Assembly (NCBI RefSeq): GCF_014203225.1
Contig: NZ_JACHIO010000013.1
Location: forward strand, 62,001 to 126,000
Direction: 5' to 3'
DNA: 64,000 nt
Origin: Granulicella mallensis
GTDB taxonomy: Bacteria > Acidobacteriota > Terriglobia > Terriglobales > Acidobacteriaceae
Shown: positions 18,498 through 27,846 of the stretch, in pieces
Layout: the number at the start of each line of letters is the position of its first letter
Position numbering within the stretch: position 1 is the first letter of the stretch
Made by a program: the position numbers and the translations under genes
Notes under the pieces: model-generated
Database searches by the model: none
Seen by the model: the letters and a program-made list of their open reading frames with translations, nothing else
Told to the model about the DNA's origin: nothing

Positions 18498-19037
18498 GTG
18501 GCATTTGGCAAATCAAAATCGGCGAGACCTCCGCTGGATCAGGCGGAGTTGCTGGAGTACGCCGTGAAGTCGCTCGCCTCGAAGATGAAGAGCGAGCGCG
18601 ATCTGCGCAACCGCGTGAAAGACCGGGCTGAGCCCGGCGAGGCAGGCGTCGAGGCGATGGACGCGGTCATCGCGAAGTTGAAGGAGCTGGGATATCTCAG
18701 CGATGAGCGCTTTGCTGCCGACTACACTCGCATGCGCCAGGAGAACGAAAAGTTCGGCAAGCGGCGTGTGCAGCAGGGGCTGATGCAAAAAGGCATTGCT
18801 ACCGAACTGACCAACAAGACACTCACTGCTGCCTATGACGAGGTCGACGAAGTTGCACTGGCGAAGCAATACGTCGAGCGCAAACGCATGAAGAAGCCTG
18901 AGGGCGACAAGGAAGTTGCACGCGCAATGCGTCGCCTGGTGGGAGCGGGGTTCAGCGTGGGGACGGTGTGGAAGGTGCTGCGCGGTTGGGGTGCGGAGGT
19001 CGAAGAAGTAGATGTAATGGAAGACAGCGGTGAATAA
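18498..19037 (+). CDS. recX: Regulatory protein RecX
   Basis: About 179 residues from GTG 18498, chosen because AGGTGG lies five bases upstream and the protein then begins AFGKSKSARPPL. In-frame starts further up (ATG 18456, or upstream) fall inside the inverted repeat. RecX helical repeats are visible: LLEYAVKSLASKMKSERDLRNRV, VIAKLKELGYLSDERFAADYTRMR, KFGKRRVQQGLMQKGI and ARAMRRLVGAGFSVGTVWKVL. RecX modulates RecA filaments. The stop overlaps the next gene by eight bases, so translation is likely coupled. recA is not in the window. Confidence 0.85.
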   Translation: MAFGKSKSARPPLDQAELLEYAVKSLASKMKSERDLRNRVKDRAEPGEAGVEAMDAVIAKLKELGYLSDERFAADYTRMRQENEKFGKRRVQQGLMQKGIATELTNKTLTAAYDEVDEVALAKQYVERKRMKKPEGDKEVARAMRRLVGAGFSVGTVWKVLRGWGAEVEEVDVMEDSGE

Positions 19038-19950
19038 GGTTCCAGTCCAGCGTGTGATCGGGATCGATTGGTCGGGTCGTATCGATACCTCGGGGCAGAG
19101 GCGGCATATCTGGGCGGGCGTCTGGACGATGGGTGCTGACGGCAAGTCCAGCGTGAAGCTCGAAGCTGGACGCACGCGCGATGAGGTGGGCGACTGGCTG
19201 ATCGAACTGGCAAGCGAGACGCCTCGAATGGTGATCGGGATCGACTGCTGCTTCAGCTATCCGGGCTGGTTTCTTGCCGAGCACGGCTGCACGAATGCCT
19301 TCGACTTCTGGCGGCACGTTGCGGCAGGGCATGGGGAGCGCTGGCTGGCTCGGGAGTGCGAAGACCGGCGCTTCTGGGGTAAACCACATAAACGTCCCGC
19401 AGAGTTCTGCGGTGAAGGCTTGCGGCGCATGATGCGCCTGACCGACTGGGACAACAAGATTGCGCAGGCGCTGGAGGGCGGCGATCCGCAGCGTGCGGGC
19501 AAGATGCTTGGCATCACCCCGAAATCGCCATTTCAGATTGGGGGCTCCGGCAGCGTGGGCACAGGTTCGTTGCGGGCGATGCCGTTTCTGCTGCGGCTGC
19601 ATGAGGCGGGCTTTCGCGTGTGGCCGTTTGACGAGGCGCAGCTTGGCAGCAAGTCTTCAAAGCCCCTATTGGTGGAGATTTATACGCGGCTGCTGACGGG
19701 CGCCGTCGCAAAGAGCAATCCTGAAGCACGCAAGGCGTATCTTGCGGCAAGGCGCAAGGACGATCCGCTGTATGCGGGGTTTTCGCGCGGTGTGTTTGCG
19801 AAGGCGCAGGGTTCGGAAGACGCATTCGATGCGCTGGTAAGCACGTTGGAGATGGTGCGGCACGCGGGCGAGTTCGCAACGCTGCATGCGACACAGGACG
19901 AGGTGCTGCGGCTTGAAGGGATTACCTGGCGGCCAGGAGTAAATGGATGA
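19030..19950 (+). CDS. DUF429 family protein (predicted RNase H-like fold)
   Basis: 306 residues from GTG 19030, overlapping recX by eight bases. Motifs VIGIDWSGR at the N-terminus and VIGIDCCFSYPGWF at about 73-86 supply Asp residues typical of the DUF429 predicted nuclease fold. KPHKRPAEF and KSSKPLLVEIYTRLLTG follow, and a late acidic stretch is SEDAFDALVSTLEM. The activity is unproven for this family. It overlaps the next gene by four bases (ATGA), so recX, DUF429 and the broken phosphatidyltransferase probably form one transcript. Confidence 0.85.
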   Translation: MNKVPVQRVIGIDWSGRIDTSGQRRHIWAGVWTMGADGKSSVKLEAGRTRDEVGDWLIELASETPRMVIGIDCCFSYPGWFLAEHGCTNAFDFWRHVAAGHGERWLARECEDRRFWGKPHKRPAEFCGEGLRRMMRLTDWDNKIAQALEGGDPQRAGKMLGITPKSPFQIGGSGSVGTGSLRAMPFLLRLHEAGFRVWPFDEAQLGSKSSKPLLVEIYTRLLTGAVAKSNPEARKAYLAARRKDDPLYAGFSRGVFAKAQGSEDAFDALVSTLEMVRHAGEFATLHATQDEVLRLEGITWRPGVNG

Positions 19951-20527
19951 AGCGTCTGATTCCGTGGGCGATGGTGTGGGCGCGGGTCGTACTATGTCCG
20001 GTGATCGTGGTGGGCGCGCGGCTCGGCTGGGCAGGCGGGTGGCTGGCTGCAATCGTAGTATTTGCGCTGGTCGACGACATTGCCGATGGCATGCTGGCGC
20101 GGCGATGGGTTGCGATACAGCCTCGTTGCGGTTGGCGGATTCGTGCGCGGACACGGTGTTCTATCTCGGAGTGGTGGCGGCTTTGTGGGTGAGGGTGCCG
20201 CAGGTGCTGCGGGCGAACGCCTGGTGGCTGGCAGCGCTCTTTGCGCTTGAGGGGTTGCGCTATGCCCTTGATTTCTGGAAGTTCGGCAAGGGCGCGAGCT
20301 ACCACTCCTACCTCGCGAAGGCCTGGGGCCTGGTGTTGGCGGTCTCGATTGTGAGCGTACTGGCGCGAGGTGGGCCGGTTGGGGCGATTACGTTTGCAGT
20401 AGCTTTCGGCATCGTGACCAATCTTGAGGGGCTGACGATGAGCCTGATGCTGCCGAACTGGCAGAACGATGTGAAGACGCTTGCGGCGGCATGGTGGCTG
20501 CGCCATGAGATGTTGGCCAGGAATTAG
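19947..20527 (+). pseudogene. CDP-alcohol phosphatidyltransferase, single-base frameshift inside the active-site motif
   Basis: The first part (ATG 19947, MKRLIPWAMVWARVVLCPV) runs in one frame through VDDIADGMLARRW. The rest, GCDTASLRLADSCADTVFYLG and then several TM helices to the stop at 20527, is in the -1 frame. Joining them after ARRW rebuilds the signature DG-xx-AR-x8-G-xxx-D-xxx-D-like CDP-alcohol transferase motif, and this needs one extra G in the GGG run at 20107-20109. As written, the first frame stops at 20192 and lacks the catalytic Asp residues. It is either a recent pseudogene or a homopolymer sequencing error. A repaired protein would be ~194 residues with about six TM helices and act in phospholipid head-group transfer. 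Confidence 0.8.
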
Positions 20528-20540
20528 TTTTTCGCCAAGG

Positions 20541-21002
20541 CTAACCGATCAACGCGTTGAGTTCGGTCTCGTTCATGATGAACGGATTATGGATGGCGAG
20601 GGAACCGAGAGTGCGGCCATTTTGAAGATCTTCGCTGAAGAGCGTAGTGCAACTGGCACGGACAGCGGTGGTGATCAAGAGGGCATCGAAAAATTGGAAT
20701 TCACCTGTTTGATGAAGCCGCATCGCCTCGGATAGATCTTCCGAAGTCGCAGAGACGGAGTCGGTAAATATTAAGGCATCCTGCACGAACTCTGTAGCCT
20801 CAATCGGGCTGAGGATGCGTTTGCGCGTAGTCGCCCGGTAAAACTCGCTGAGGCATTGCAGGGGAAGCTTTGCCCGCTTCGCATAGAGAGCGCGAATGAC
20901 TTTATCGGCGATGAATTGTTTTGCCGGGTCGGAACGATCAACAGAATAGATAAGAATGTTAGTGTCGACGGTAAAGTGACTAGTCGCGGTCATAGAGAGC
21001 AT
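20541..21002 (-). CDS. PIN-domain toxin (VapC-like)
   Basis: 153 residues (or 150 from the second Met at 20993). PIN-domain acidic residues are visible: DTNILIYSVD near residue 14, SEFYRATT (Glu) near 68, and QFFDALLITTAV plus LFSEDLQNG in the C-terminal half. VapC-type toxins are Mg-dependent RNases that cleave tRNA or rRNA. The gene overlaps its upstream partner by 14-23 bases, the usual arrangement for a toxin-antitoxin pair. Confidence 0.88.
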   Translation of the reverse strand: MLSMTATSHFTVDTNILIYSVDRSDPAKQFIADKVIRALYAKRAKLPLQCLSEFYRATTRKRILSPIEATEFVQDALIFTDSVSATSEDLSEAMRLHQTGEFQFFDALLITTAVRASCTTLFSEDLQNGRTLGSLAIHNPFIMNETELNALIG

Positions 21003-21264
21003 CGCGATCGGTAATTTTGAAGCCGCCTAAATCGTATCCGCGACGCAGCTTTTCCATGACGCGATCGATGGCCTGCAGTCGCTCTTCCTCGTCTCTCCAG
21101 ATGGGTTCGGAAGAATCCACGGAGGGCACGATATCTGCTACGCGTTTGCCGCCGCGAATGAGCGTAAGGCGGTTGCCGGCTTCGACCTCGGCGACGAGTT
21201 CGGCGGTGTGTTCTTCGAGTTCCTGAATCGAGACGCTACGCACGAGATTGCCCTCTTTATCCAT
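20980..21264 (-). CDS. Phd/YefM-type antitoxin
   Basis: About 94 residues from ATG 21264 ([12 protein letters not shown]); an in-frame ATG at 21288 would add eight residues. The Phd fold is shown by [20 protein letters not shown] followed by [16 protein letters not shown]. The C-terminal part ([22 protein letters not shown]) would wrap the toxin. It is expected to neutralise the PIN toxin and autorepress the operon. It lies divergent to alaS, whose start is 42 bases away. Confidence 0.87.
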   Translation of the reverse strand: MDKEGNLVRSVSIQELEEHTAELVAEVEAGNRLTLIRGGKRVADIVPSVDSSEPIWRDEEERLQAIDRVMEKLRRGYDLGGFKITDRDALYDRD

Positions 21265-21305
21265 TCTACTCTGGAGATATAGAGGCACTGATAAACTTTA
21301 GCTCT

Positions 21306-23993
21306 ATGCGTAACTTGTCAGGCAATCAGATTCGTGAAGAGTTTCTGCGGTTTTTTGAAGAGAAGGGGCACCGCCGGGTGCACTCTTCCTCGTTGGTTCC
21401 GGCCAACGACCCCACCCTGCTGTTTACCAATGCGGGCATGAACCAGTTCAAGGACGTCTTCCTTGGCGCGGAGACGCGCGATTACTCCCGGGCGGCCTCT
21501 TCGCAGAAGTGCGTGCGGGCAGGCGGAAAGCATAACGATCTTGAGAACGTCGGCTTCACGCGGCGGCACCATACCTTCTTCGAGATGCTCGGCAACTTCT
21601 CCTTTGGCGACTACTTCAAGCGCGATGCGATCAAGTACGCGTGGGAGCTGCTGACCTCGGAGGACTGGTTCGAGATCGACAAATCGAAGCTGTATGTGAC
21701 GATCTTCGAGGGCGATGCTGCAGTGCCTCGCGACAATGAGGCCGAGCAGTTCTGGCTGGAAGCGGGCGTGCCCAAAGAGCGCATCTTTGAGATGGGTGCG
21801 AAGGACAACTTCTGGGCGATGGGCGATACCGGTCCTTGCGGGCCGTGTTCGGAGATCTACTACGATCTCGGTCTGGCGGCTTCGGAGACAGGCGAGGACA
21901 AGCTGTTCGGCGAAGACGATCAGCGCTACATGGAGATCTGGAATCTCGTCTTCATGCAGTTCGACCGCAGTTCGGATGGCGTCCTGACGCCGCTGCCCAA
22001 GCCTTCGATCGACACGGGCATGGGATTGGAGCGCGTCGCTTGTGTGCTGCAGGGGAAGCTGTCGAACTACGAGAGCGACCTGTTTACGCCTTTGCTGGCG
22101 GCTGCGGTTCGGCTGACGAACTTTGCTTCGAGCTCCGAGTTGGGAGAGGCGAGTATCGAGCAGTTGGCGGTGAGCGATGAGAAGGGTGCGGCTTCGCTCA
22201 GGATTATTGCGGACCATGCGCGGGCGTCGACGTTTCTGATCTCGGATGGGGTGCTGCCCGCGAATGAGGGACGCGGCTATGTGCTGCGCAAGATTTTGCG
22301 GCGCGGGATTCGGCATGGACGCCTGCTGGGGCAGGAGAAGCCGTTCATGCACGAGATGGTGCTGGCAGTACGCGATGAGATGGGCGAGGCCTATCCGGAG
22401 TTGAAGGATTCTGCGGAACGTGTAGCGAAGGTGGTACTCGCGGAAGAGCAGCAGTTTGCACGCACGCTGGAGCTTGGGCTACGGCAGATGAACGAAGAGA
22501 CGCTGCGTTCTGGATCGCAGGCGTTTCATCTTTACGAGACCTTCGGCATGCCGCTGGATTTCATGGTCGATGCGGCGCGGGATGCGGGCATTGAGTTTGA
22601 TATGGCTGGTTTCGAAGCTGCGAAGGAAGAGGAGCAGCAGCGGGCTCGCGCCTCGTGGAAGGGCGGATCGCAGAAGTCGGCGTCGCCGGTGTATCGCGAG
22701 CTGGCGAAGACAGAGTTTGAGGGCTATACCTCGCTGCGTGTTGATGGCGCGAAGGTGATCGCGCTGGTGAAAGACGGCGTCGGCGTCAATGAGTTGAAGC
22801 CGGGAGAGACGGGCGAGGTGGTGCTCGATGCGACCAGCTTCTATGCGGACTCCGGTGGACAGGTGGGCGATGTGGGCTGGCTGTACTCGTCCGATCACAA
22901 CACCGTCGTCGCTGAGGTTTCGGGCTGCAAGAAGCCGGTGCAGGGTGTGTTCGCACACGCAGTGACGGTGAAGCAGTCGATTGCTGTTGGCGATACGGTG
23001 GATACGGTTGTGAATGGCGAGGTGCGCGCGGCAGTGATGCGCAACCATACCGGCACTCACCTCTTACATGCGGCGTTGCGGCAGGTGCTGGGAACGCATG
23101 TGAAGCAGGCGGGTTCGTTGAACGACCGCGCGCGGCTGCGCTTCGATTTCTCGCACTTCACCGGTGTGGCGGACGAAGAGCTGCAGGAGGTCGAGGACAT
23201 CGTGAACCGGCAGGTGCTGGCGAACACCCTCGTTCAGACGCTGGTGGATGTGCCGATCGATGTTGCGGTACATGAGCTGGGCGCGATGGCGCTCTTCGGC
23301 GAGAAGTACGGCGAGCGCGTTCGTGTAGTTAAGATTGGTGACTTTTCGACCGAGCTCTGCGGTGGAACGCACATCGGTGCGACGGGTGAGATTGGCCTGG
23401 TCAAGCTGGTGGGTGAAGGTGCGGTTGCGAGCGGTGTGCGGCGTGTCGAGGCTGTAACCGGAACAGGTTCGCTGGCGGTGTTTCGCCGCGATGCGGATGT
23501 CGCAAAGGTAGCGGCGCAGTTCGGTGCAGGAGATGCGGACTCTTTGCGTGCGCGAGTGGCGGCGCAGGACGACGAGATGAAGAAGCTGCGGCGCGAACTG
23601 GAGCAGATGCGGATGAAGTCAGCCAGCGCGGCGACGGCGGATGCGGCGTCCTCGGCGGTGGAGGTCAAGGGTGTGAAGGTGCTGGCGCAGCGTGTCGATG
23701 CTCTCGACAAATCGCAGATGCGAAACCTTGTGGATGAGCTGCGCGGCAAGCTGGGTTCCGGCGTAGTCGTGCTGGGCGCGGCGACCGAGGGCCGGGTCTC
23801 GTTGATCGTTGGCGTGACCAAGGATCTTATTGGCAAGGTGCAGGCTGGAAAGATCGTCGGACAGATTGCAGCGAAGGTTGGCGGCAAGGGTGGCGGGCGT
23901 CCGGATCTTGCTGAGGCTGGCGGAAGTGATGTGGCTGCGCTGGATGGGGCGTTGGCGAGTGCGGCTGGTGTGGTGGGTGAGTTGCTGGGGTAG
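21306..23993 (+). CDS. alaS: Alanyl-tRNA synthetase
   Basis: 895 residues, full length. The class II catalytic core has [37 protein letters not shown] motif 1 and [18 protein letters not shown] motif 2, and [11 protein letters not shown] motif 3. The editing domain carries the zinc site NHTGTHLLH (His581, His585) and CGGTH (Cys685, His689). The C-Ala domain ends with a Gly-rich [15 protein letters not shown]. It charges tRNA-Ala and clears Ser/Gly mischarging. It is followed by inverted repeat copy 4. Confidence 0.98.
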   Translation: MRNLSGNQIREEFLRFFEEKGHRRVHSSSLVPANDPTLLFTNAGMNQFKDVFLGAETRDYSRAASSQKCVRAGGKHNDLENVGFTRRHHTFFEMLGNFSFGDYFKRDAIKYAWELLTSEDWFEIDKSKLYVTIFEGDAAVPRDNEAEQFWLEAGVPKERIFEMGAKDNFWAMGDTGPCGPCSEIYYDLGLAASETGEDKLFGEDDQRYMEIWNLVFMQFDRSSDGVLTPLPKPSIDTGMGLERVACVLQGKLSNYESDLFTPLLAAAVRLTNFASSSELGEASIEQLAVSDEKGAASLRIIADHARASTFLISDGVLPANEGRGYVLRKILRRGIRHGRLLGQEKPFMHEMVLAVRDEMGEAYPELKDSAERVAKVVLAEEQQFARTLELGLRQMNEETLRSGSQAFHLYETFGMPLDFMVDAARDAGIEFDMAGFEAAKEEEQQRARASWKGGSQKSASPVYRELAKTEFEGYTSLRVDGAKVIALVKDGVGVNELKPGETGEVVLDATSFYADSGGQVGDVGWLYSSDHNTVVAEVSGCKKPVQGVFAHAVTVKQSIAVGDTVDTVVNGEVRAAVMRNHTGTHLLHAALRQVLGTHVKQAGSLNDRARLRFDFSHFTGVADEELQEVEDIVNRQVLANTLVQTLVDVPIDVAVHELGAMALFGEKYGERVRVVKIGDFSTELCGGTHIGATGEIGLVKLVGEGAVASGVRRVEAVTGTGSLAVFRRDADVAKVAAQFGAGDADSLRARVAAQDDEMKKLRRELEQMRMKSASAATADAASSAVEVKGVKVLAQRVDALDKSQMRNLVDELRGKLGSGVVVLGAATEGRVSLIVGVTKDLIGKVQAGKIVGQIAAKVGGKGGGRPDLAEAGGSDVAALDGALASAAGVVGELLG

Positions 23994-24017
23994 TTGCTTT
24001 TGCTTTTGCTGTTGTTT

Positions 24018-24230
24018 TTGCTATTGCTGTTGTTTTTCTGGTTGTCATTCCGAGCGTAGCGAGCGAACCTGCTGTCTCCCGTTTTTTGTTCGTATCGCCA
24101 CAAACGTTACAGGTCAGCACAAACTGTACGCCTTTCAGTGTTGGCCTGAATTTTTCAGGCCGCGCAAACAAAAAACGGGAGGAAGCAGGTTCGCTCGCTC
24201 CGCTCGGAATGACAACAAGAACAGCAAAAG
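24018..24230. repeat. Long inverted repeat, copy 4, with an inner hairpin in the loop
   Basis: Left arm (GTCATTCCGAGCGTAGCGAG core, about 24018-24081) and right arm (about 24175-24230, CTCGCTCCGCTCGGAATGAC). The loop contains a perfect small hairpin, GGCCTGAA-TTT-TTCAGGCC, at 24143-24161. The left arm is preceded by an imperfect TTGCT/TTTTG low-complexity run from 23994. Confidence 0.9.
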
Positions 24231-24321
24231 CAGAGACCACGCAGCCGAGGGTATTCGCCTGAGTACCCTTGCAGGATTCACAGCCTGAAGAGCACTGCCG
24301 CAAACCTACACTGAGATAGGT

Positions 24322-26556
24322 ATGGGCATTCTTTGCCAAAGGTGGGTTGTGCGCGGACGTTGCGTAATGTGTGCGGTTGCGGTCTCGTGCGTCTGCTGCA
24401 CAGGGCTGAGTTCAGCAGCGCTTACGGCGCGAACGAAGACCGATCCCTGGCAGGCGGCGCTTACGGCGCGTCGAACCTTTGAGGCTGAACCTGCAGGCAC
24501 GCATACCAAGGCAGAGTATGCCGAGGTGATGGATGACTTTCGCGCGATCTACCACGGTGACCCTGCGAATCCTCATGCCGCGCATGCCGTCGACCAGGTA
24601 GCGGAGTTGCTCGCCGAGCAGGGGCGTGAGCTTAGCGATCGCAAGAGCCTTCACGATGCGGCTGGACAGTATGAGTTCCTGGCGAAGGCCTATCCGAGCG
24701 GATCGTTAGCCTCGGCTGCGCTTGTACATGCGTTGGAACTGCTTGGGCCGGACGGTGCCAATGACCCGGTTGAGGCTCGCAAAGTAAGAGAAGCGCTTGA
24801 GAGCCAGTATCCGAAGATAGCCAGGAGCATCGAGACGAAGAGTGCTCGTTCGAGCGATGATGAGGCATCCCTGCCATCGCAGAGAGCGCGTTCGACGGAG
24901 ACCCCTGCTGTCGCGAAGACTGTGCGTCCGGTTCCATCGGCAGAGGGAGACGCTCCTCCATCCGACGTACCTGCGGTTCGACCGGTCAACCTATCCGCGA
25001 ATAAGCATGTGGCGCAGGTCACGGGGATTCGTCACTGGTCGACCCCGACGTATACGCGTGTAGCCATCGATCTTGGCGACGAGGTCGAATACCAGGCGGC
25101 GCGGGTGGAGAACCCTGACCGCATCTTCTTTGACCTGCATAACTCGCACCTCGCCTCGGAGCTTGCGGGCAAGAGCTTTGCGGTGAATGACGACGGCTTC
25201 CTCACCCGTATTCGAGCGGCACAGTTTTCCAATGACGTTACGCGGGTCGTGCTGGATGTGCATGAGGTTGCGGAGTACTCGGCGTTTCTGCTGCCGAATC
25301 CCTACCGGCTGATTATTGATATCCATGGCAAGCAGGGCGCGGGGGTAGTGAAGGAACAGGGAAGCAACGAACAGCCAACAGGAGTTCAGGAGACAGCTAA
25401 CAGGCACCCAGCTCCGGTTCCTGCAGTAACGGCTCCCCCTCAGGTTTCGGTGGACCGGAGTAATACGAATGGCGCTACCGAGGTTTCCTCTCTGCCGCCG
25501 ACGCCGGTGACCGATGGCAGCGCTGCTTTTGGTTTGCCTCCGAGAAGGACTACCGGGAGTGCGAAGACTGTAACCGTAGCGCAGCCTCGGGTTGTGATCT
25601 CGACACGGCCGACGACTGCGAATCCGGTTCCGAATACGGTGACGTCGCACTCGATCGATACGGGGACAGAGTTTACGGATGTCGGCGATCAGCCGGGCAA
25701 GATCGAGGCGACGAGCAAGCCGACGTCGCAGCCGATCGTCGAGCGTACCCTGAAGAATAAAGAACGGGCGAACGCAGCTCCGGTCGCCGCAGCGCCGCCG
25801 ACGGCCGATGGTGAGACGCTGATGCGGGCCCTGGGGCTGAAGATCGGACGGATCGTCATTGATCCGGGCCATGGCGGACATGATTCGGGAACGCTTGGCG
25901 TGGGCGGCATCGAGGAGAAGGATGTTGTGCTCGATGTGGCGCTGCGGCTGGGCAAACTGCTGCATGACCGGCTTGGATCGGAGATCGTCTATACCCGTGC
26001 GGACGATACCTTCATTCCGCTGGAGACTCGGACGGCGATTGCGAACAAGGCGCAGGCTGACCTGTTTATCTCGGTGCATGCGAACAGTTCGCAGGACCCC
26101 TCCGCTCGTGGCGTCGAGGTGTATTACCTGAACTTCACCAGCGATCCGGATGCGATGCGTGTGGCGGGCCGTGAGAACGCTGTCTCGAACCAGAGCGTGC
26201 ATGAATTGAGCGACCTGGTGAAGAAGATCGCGCTCAAGGACAAGATTGACGAGTCGCGCGAACTGGCCACCGATGTGGATGCGGGGCTGTATGCCGGTTT
26301 GGCGAAGGGCAACGACGGGTTGAAGAACCGTGGGGTAAAGAAGGCTCCGTTCGTGGTGCTGATTGGCGCGAATATGCCGTCGATCCTGGCGGAGATTAGC
26401 TTTGTTACCAATCCGACGGATGCGGAGCAGTTGCAGCAGCCGCAGTATCGGCAGCGCGTGGCTGAAAGCCTGTACAACGGGGTTGCGCGGTACGCGTCGG
26501 GTATTAATGGCGGCAAGGCGGGGGCGGCCAGATCGACCGAACGGGCGCAGCGGTAG
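24322..26556 (+). CDS. N-acetylmuramoyl-L-alanine amidase with AMIN domain (AmiC-like)
   Basis: 744 residues. A Cys-rich hydrophobic N-terminus (about 14-36) is an export signal. Residues about 40-160 are helical, perhaps a TPR-like segment (ALTARRTFEAEP, DLRAIY, YEFLAKAYP). An AMIN domain (about 229-340, VAQVTGIRHWSTPTYTRVAID) targets septal peptidoglycan. A Pro/Thr-rich linker follows, then Amidase_3 from about 510, with zinc ligands His517 (DPGHGGHD), Glu in GGIEEKD and His586 (SVHANS), and the catalytic Glu in ILAEISFVTN. It cleaves the stem peptide from muramic acid during cell separation. Confidence 0.93.
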   Translation: MGILCQRWVVRGRCVMCAVAVSCVCCTGLSSAALTARTKTDPWQAALTARRTFEAEPAGTHTKAEYAEVMDDFRAIYHGDPANPHAAHAVDQVAELLAEQGRELSDRKSLHDAAGQYEFLAKAYPSGSLASAALVHALELLGPDGANDPVEARKVREALESQYPKIARSIETKSARSSDDEASLPSQRARSTETPAVAKTVRPVPSAEGDAPPSDVPAVRPVNLSANKHVAQVTGIRHWSTPTYTRVAIDLGDEVEYQAARVENPDRIFFDLHNSHLASELAGKSFAVNDDGFLTRIRAAQFSNDVTRVVLDVHEVAEYSAFLLPNPYRLIIDIHGKQGAGVVKEQGSNEQPTGVQETANRHPAPVPAVTAPPQVSVDRSNTNGATEVSSLPPTPVTDGSAAFGLPPRRTTGSAKTVTVAQPRVVISTRPTTANPVPNTVTSHSIDTGTEFTDVGDQPGKIEATSKPTSQPIVERTLKNKERANAAPVAAAPPTADGETLMRALGLKIGRIVIDPGHGGHDSGTLGVGGIEEKDVVLDVALRLGKLLHDRLGSEIVYTRADDTFIPLETRTAIANKAQADLFISVHANSSQDPSARGVEVYYLNFTSDPDAMRVAGRENAVSNQSVHELSDLVKKIALKDKIDESRELATDVDAGLYAGLAKGNDGLKNRGVKKAPFVVLIGANMPSILAEISFVTNPTDAEQLQQPQYRQRVAESLYNGVARYASGINGGKAGAARSTERAQR

Positions 26557-26575
26557 GGCAGAGGTTATTGTCTGC

Positions 26576-26625
26576 GCAGGCGGGAAGCAGATTCCCTTCG
26601 GGAATGACAACCAGAAAAGCAACGA
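26576..26625. repeat. Solo right-arm fragment of the long inverted repeat
   Basis: CGGGAAGCAGATTC followed by CCTTCGGGAATGACAACCAGAAAAGC. It matches the right arm of copies 1-4 but lacks the central GCTCGCTGCGCTC portion and has no left arm nearby. It looks like a decayed copy. Confidence 0.7.
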
Positions 26626-26703
26626 CAAAGGCAACGACAAAGCCGGGCGGCGATTGCCTTTCGGCGTGCTTACGTTTTGCCGTTGGTGTAGTCTGGGCCC
26701 TGT

Positions 26704-27846
26704 ATGGGACTGGCTTTCGTTCTTCGGCGTGGTGTGTGTGCGAGCTTAGTGCTGGCGGGGTTTGCGGCGGGCGCGTTGGCGCAGTCCGCTGTTGCGATTA
26801 CCGAGCCTCCGACGCCGTTGCTGCCGCAAAGTTTTGGTGAGTGGAAGGTGGGAGCAGCCGCTCCTTCTTCCGGAACCTCGTCTGTTTCGCTGGCGACGGC
26901 GAATAAAGCGGCGCTCGAAGAGGGTGCGCCGCAGCGTTCGCAGGTCGCGGATTATGTGCGCAACGGACACAGCGTTCATATTGAAGCCATCCAGTTCAAC
27001 GACCGCACGGGTGCTTACAGCGCTTTTACGCTGGTGCAGCGGCCGGAGATGCGTATCGGCAAAGAGCTTGGTTCAGTGGATGCGGTTGGCGACGGAGCGG
27101 TGTTGTTTACCGTAGGCTCGTCGTTGGTGCTGATCTCCCCGGCTACGAGTGCGGATGTCGCGTCGCTCAAGCCGCTGGTTCAGGTGCTGCCGAAGGTCAG
27201 CGGGGGCAAGGGTGTCGCGCCGCTGCTGCCGACGTTTATCCCATCGAAGGGCCTGGTCGAGGGCACTGTGCGCTATGCGGTAGGTCCTTCGAGCTATGCG
27301 GCGGAGGGTGGCGTGCTTCCGGCGCAGTCGCTGGGCTGGGAGAAGAGCGCCGAGGCCGTGACCGCGCAGTTCGCCGACAAGCGCGGCAAAGAGACCCTGA
27401 CGATCCTGATCTACCCGACCCCAACGATTGCGGGTGGCTATGCCAAGGCGATCCAGGGAGCCATCGGTTCGATGGGCCCAGAATTTGCGAACGCCAAGGT
27501 GCGTCGCGAAGGGGAACTGGTCATGCTAGCGTCGGGTACCTTCTCGCCTGACGAAGCGCAGAGGATGATCGAGAACATCCACATGCACCAGCAGCTGAGC
27601 TTCGATAAGGACGTGCAACCGGTCTTCCATACGGAGGTTCAGAAGACCTTCAGCCTGCTCCAGGGCATCGCGGTCCTCTCGGGCTTGATGATGCTGGCGG
27701 CGGTCCTTCTGGGGCTGTTTCTGGGCGGCGGACGGGCCGCTTTCCGCGTCATGCGAGGCAAGCCAGCGGCCAGCGAGCCGGAGTTCCTGAGCCTGCACCT
27801 CGATCCTCAAAACAAGGCCCCAAAATTCGGGCCGCCACAGTCCTGA
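26704..27846 (+). CDS. Exported membrane-anchored protein of unknown function (DUF6599-like, tentative)
   Basis: 380 residues. A signal peptide (about 1-26, cleavage LAQSA) precedes LLPQSFGEWKVGAAAP; the LLP...W opening and repeated Y-region layout resemble the DUF6599-type proteins of Acidobacteriota, but this was not verified. A single TM helix near 325-347 (GIAVLSGLMMLAAVLLGLFLGGG) is followed by a short basic cytoplasmic tail. This suggests a periplasmic domain anchored by its C-terminus. It follows the amidase by 147 bases. Confidence 0.65.
   Translation: MGLAFVLRRGVCASLVLAGFAAGALAQSAVAITEPPTPLLPQSFGEWKVGAAAPSSGTSSVSLATANKAALEEGAPQRSQVADYVRNGHSVHIEAIQFNDRTGAYSAFTLVQRPEMRIGKELGSVDAVGDGAVLFTVGSSLVLISPATSADVASLKPLVQVLPKVSGGKGVAPLLPTFIPSKGLVEGTVRYAVGPSSYAAEGGVLPAQSLGWEKSAEAVTAQFADKRGKETLTILIYPTPTIAGGYAKAIQGAIGSMGPEFANAKVRREGELVMLASGTFSPDEAQRMIENIHMHQQLSFDKDVQPVFHTEVQKTFSLLQGIAVLSGLMMLAAVLLGLFLGGGRAAFRVMRGKPAASEPEFLSLHLDPQNKAPKFGPPQS

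Noticed and set aside
12540..24230. Repeated GTCATTCCGAGCG blocks as a CRISPR array
   Set aside because: Copies are inverted pairs kilobases apart, with no regular spacers and no cas genes nearby.
24991..26640. Minus-strand open frame of 549 codons
   Set aside because: Antisense shadow of the AMIN/amidase gene; Arg/His-rich and without domain pattern.
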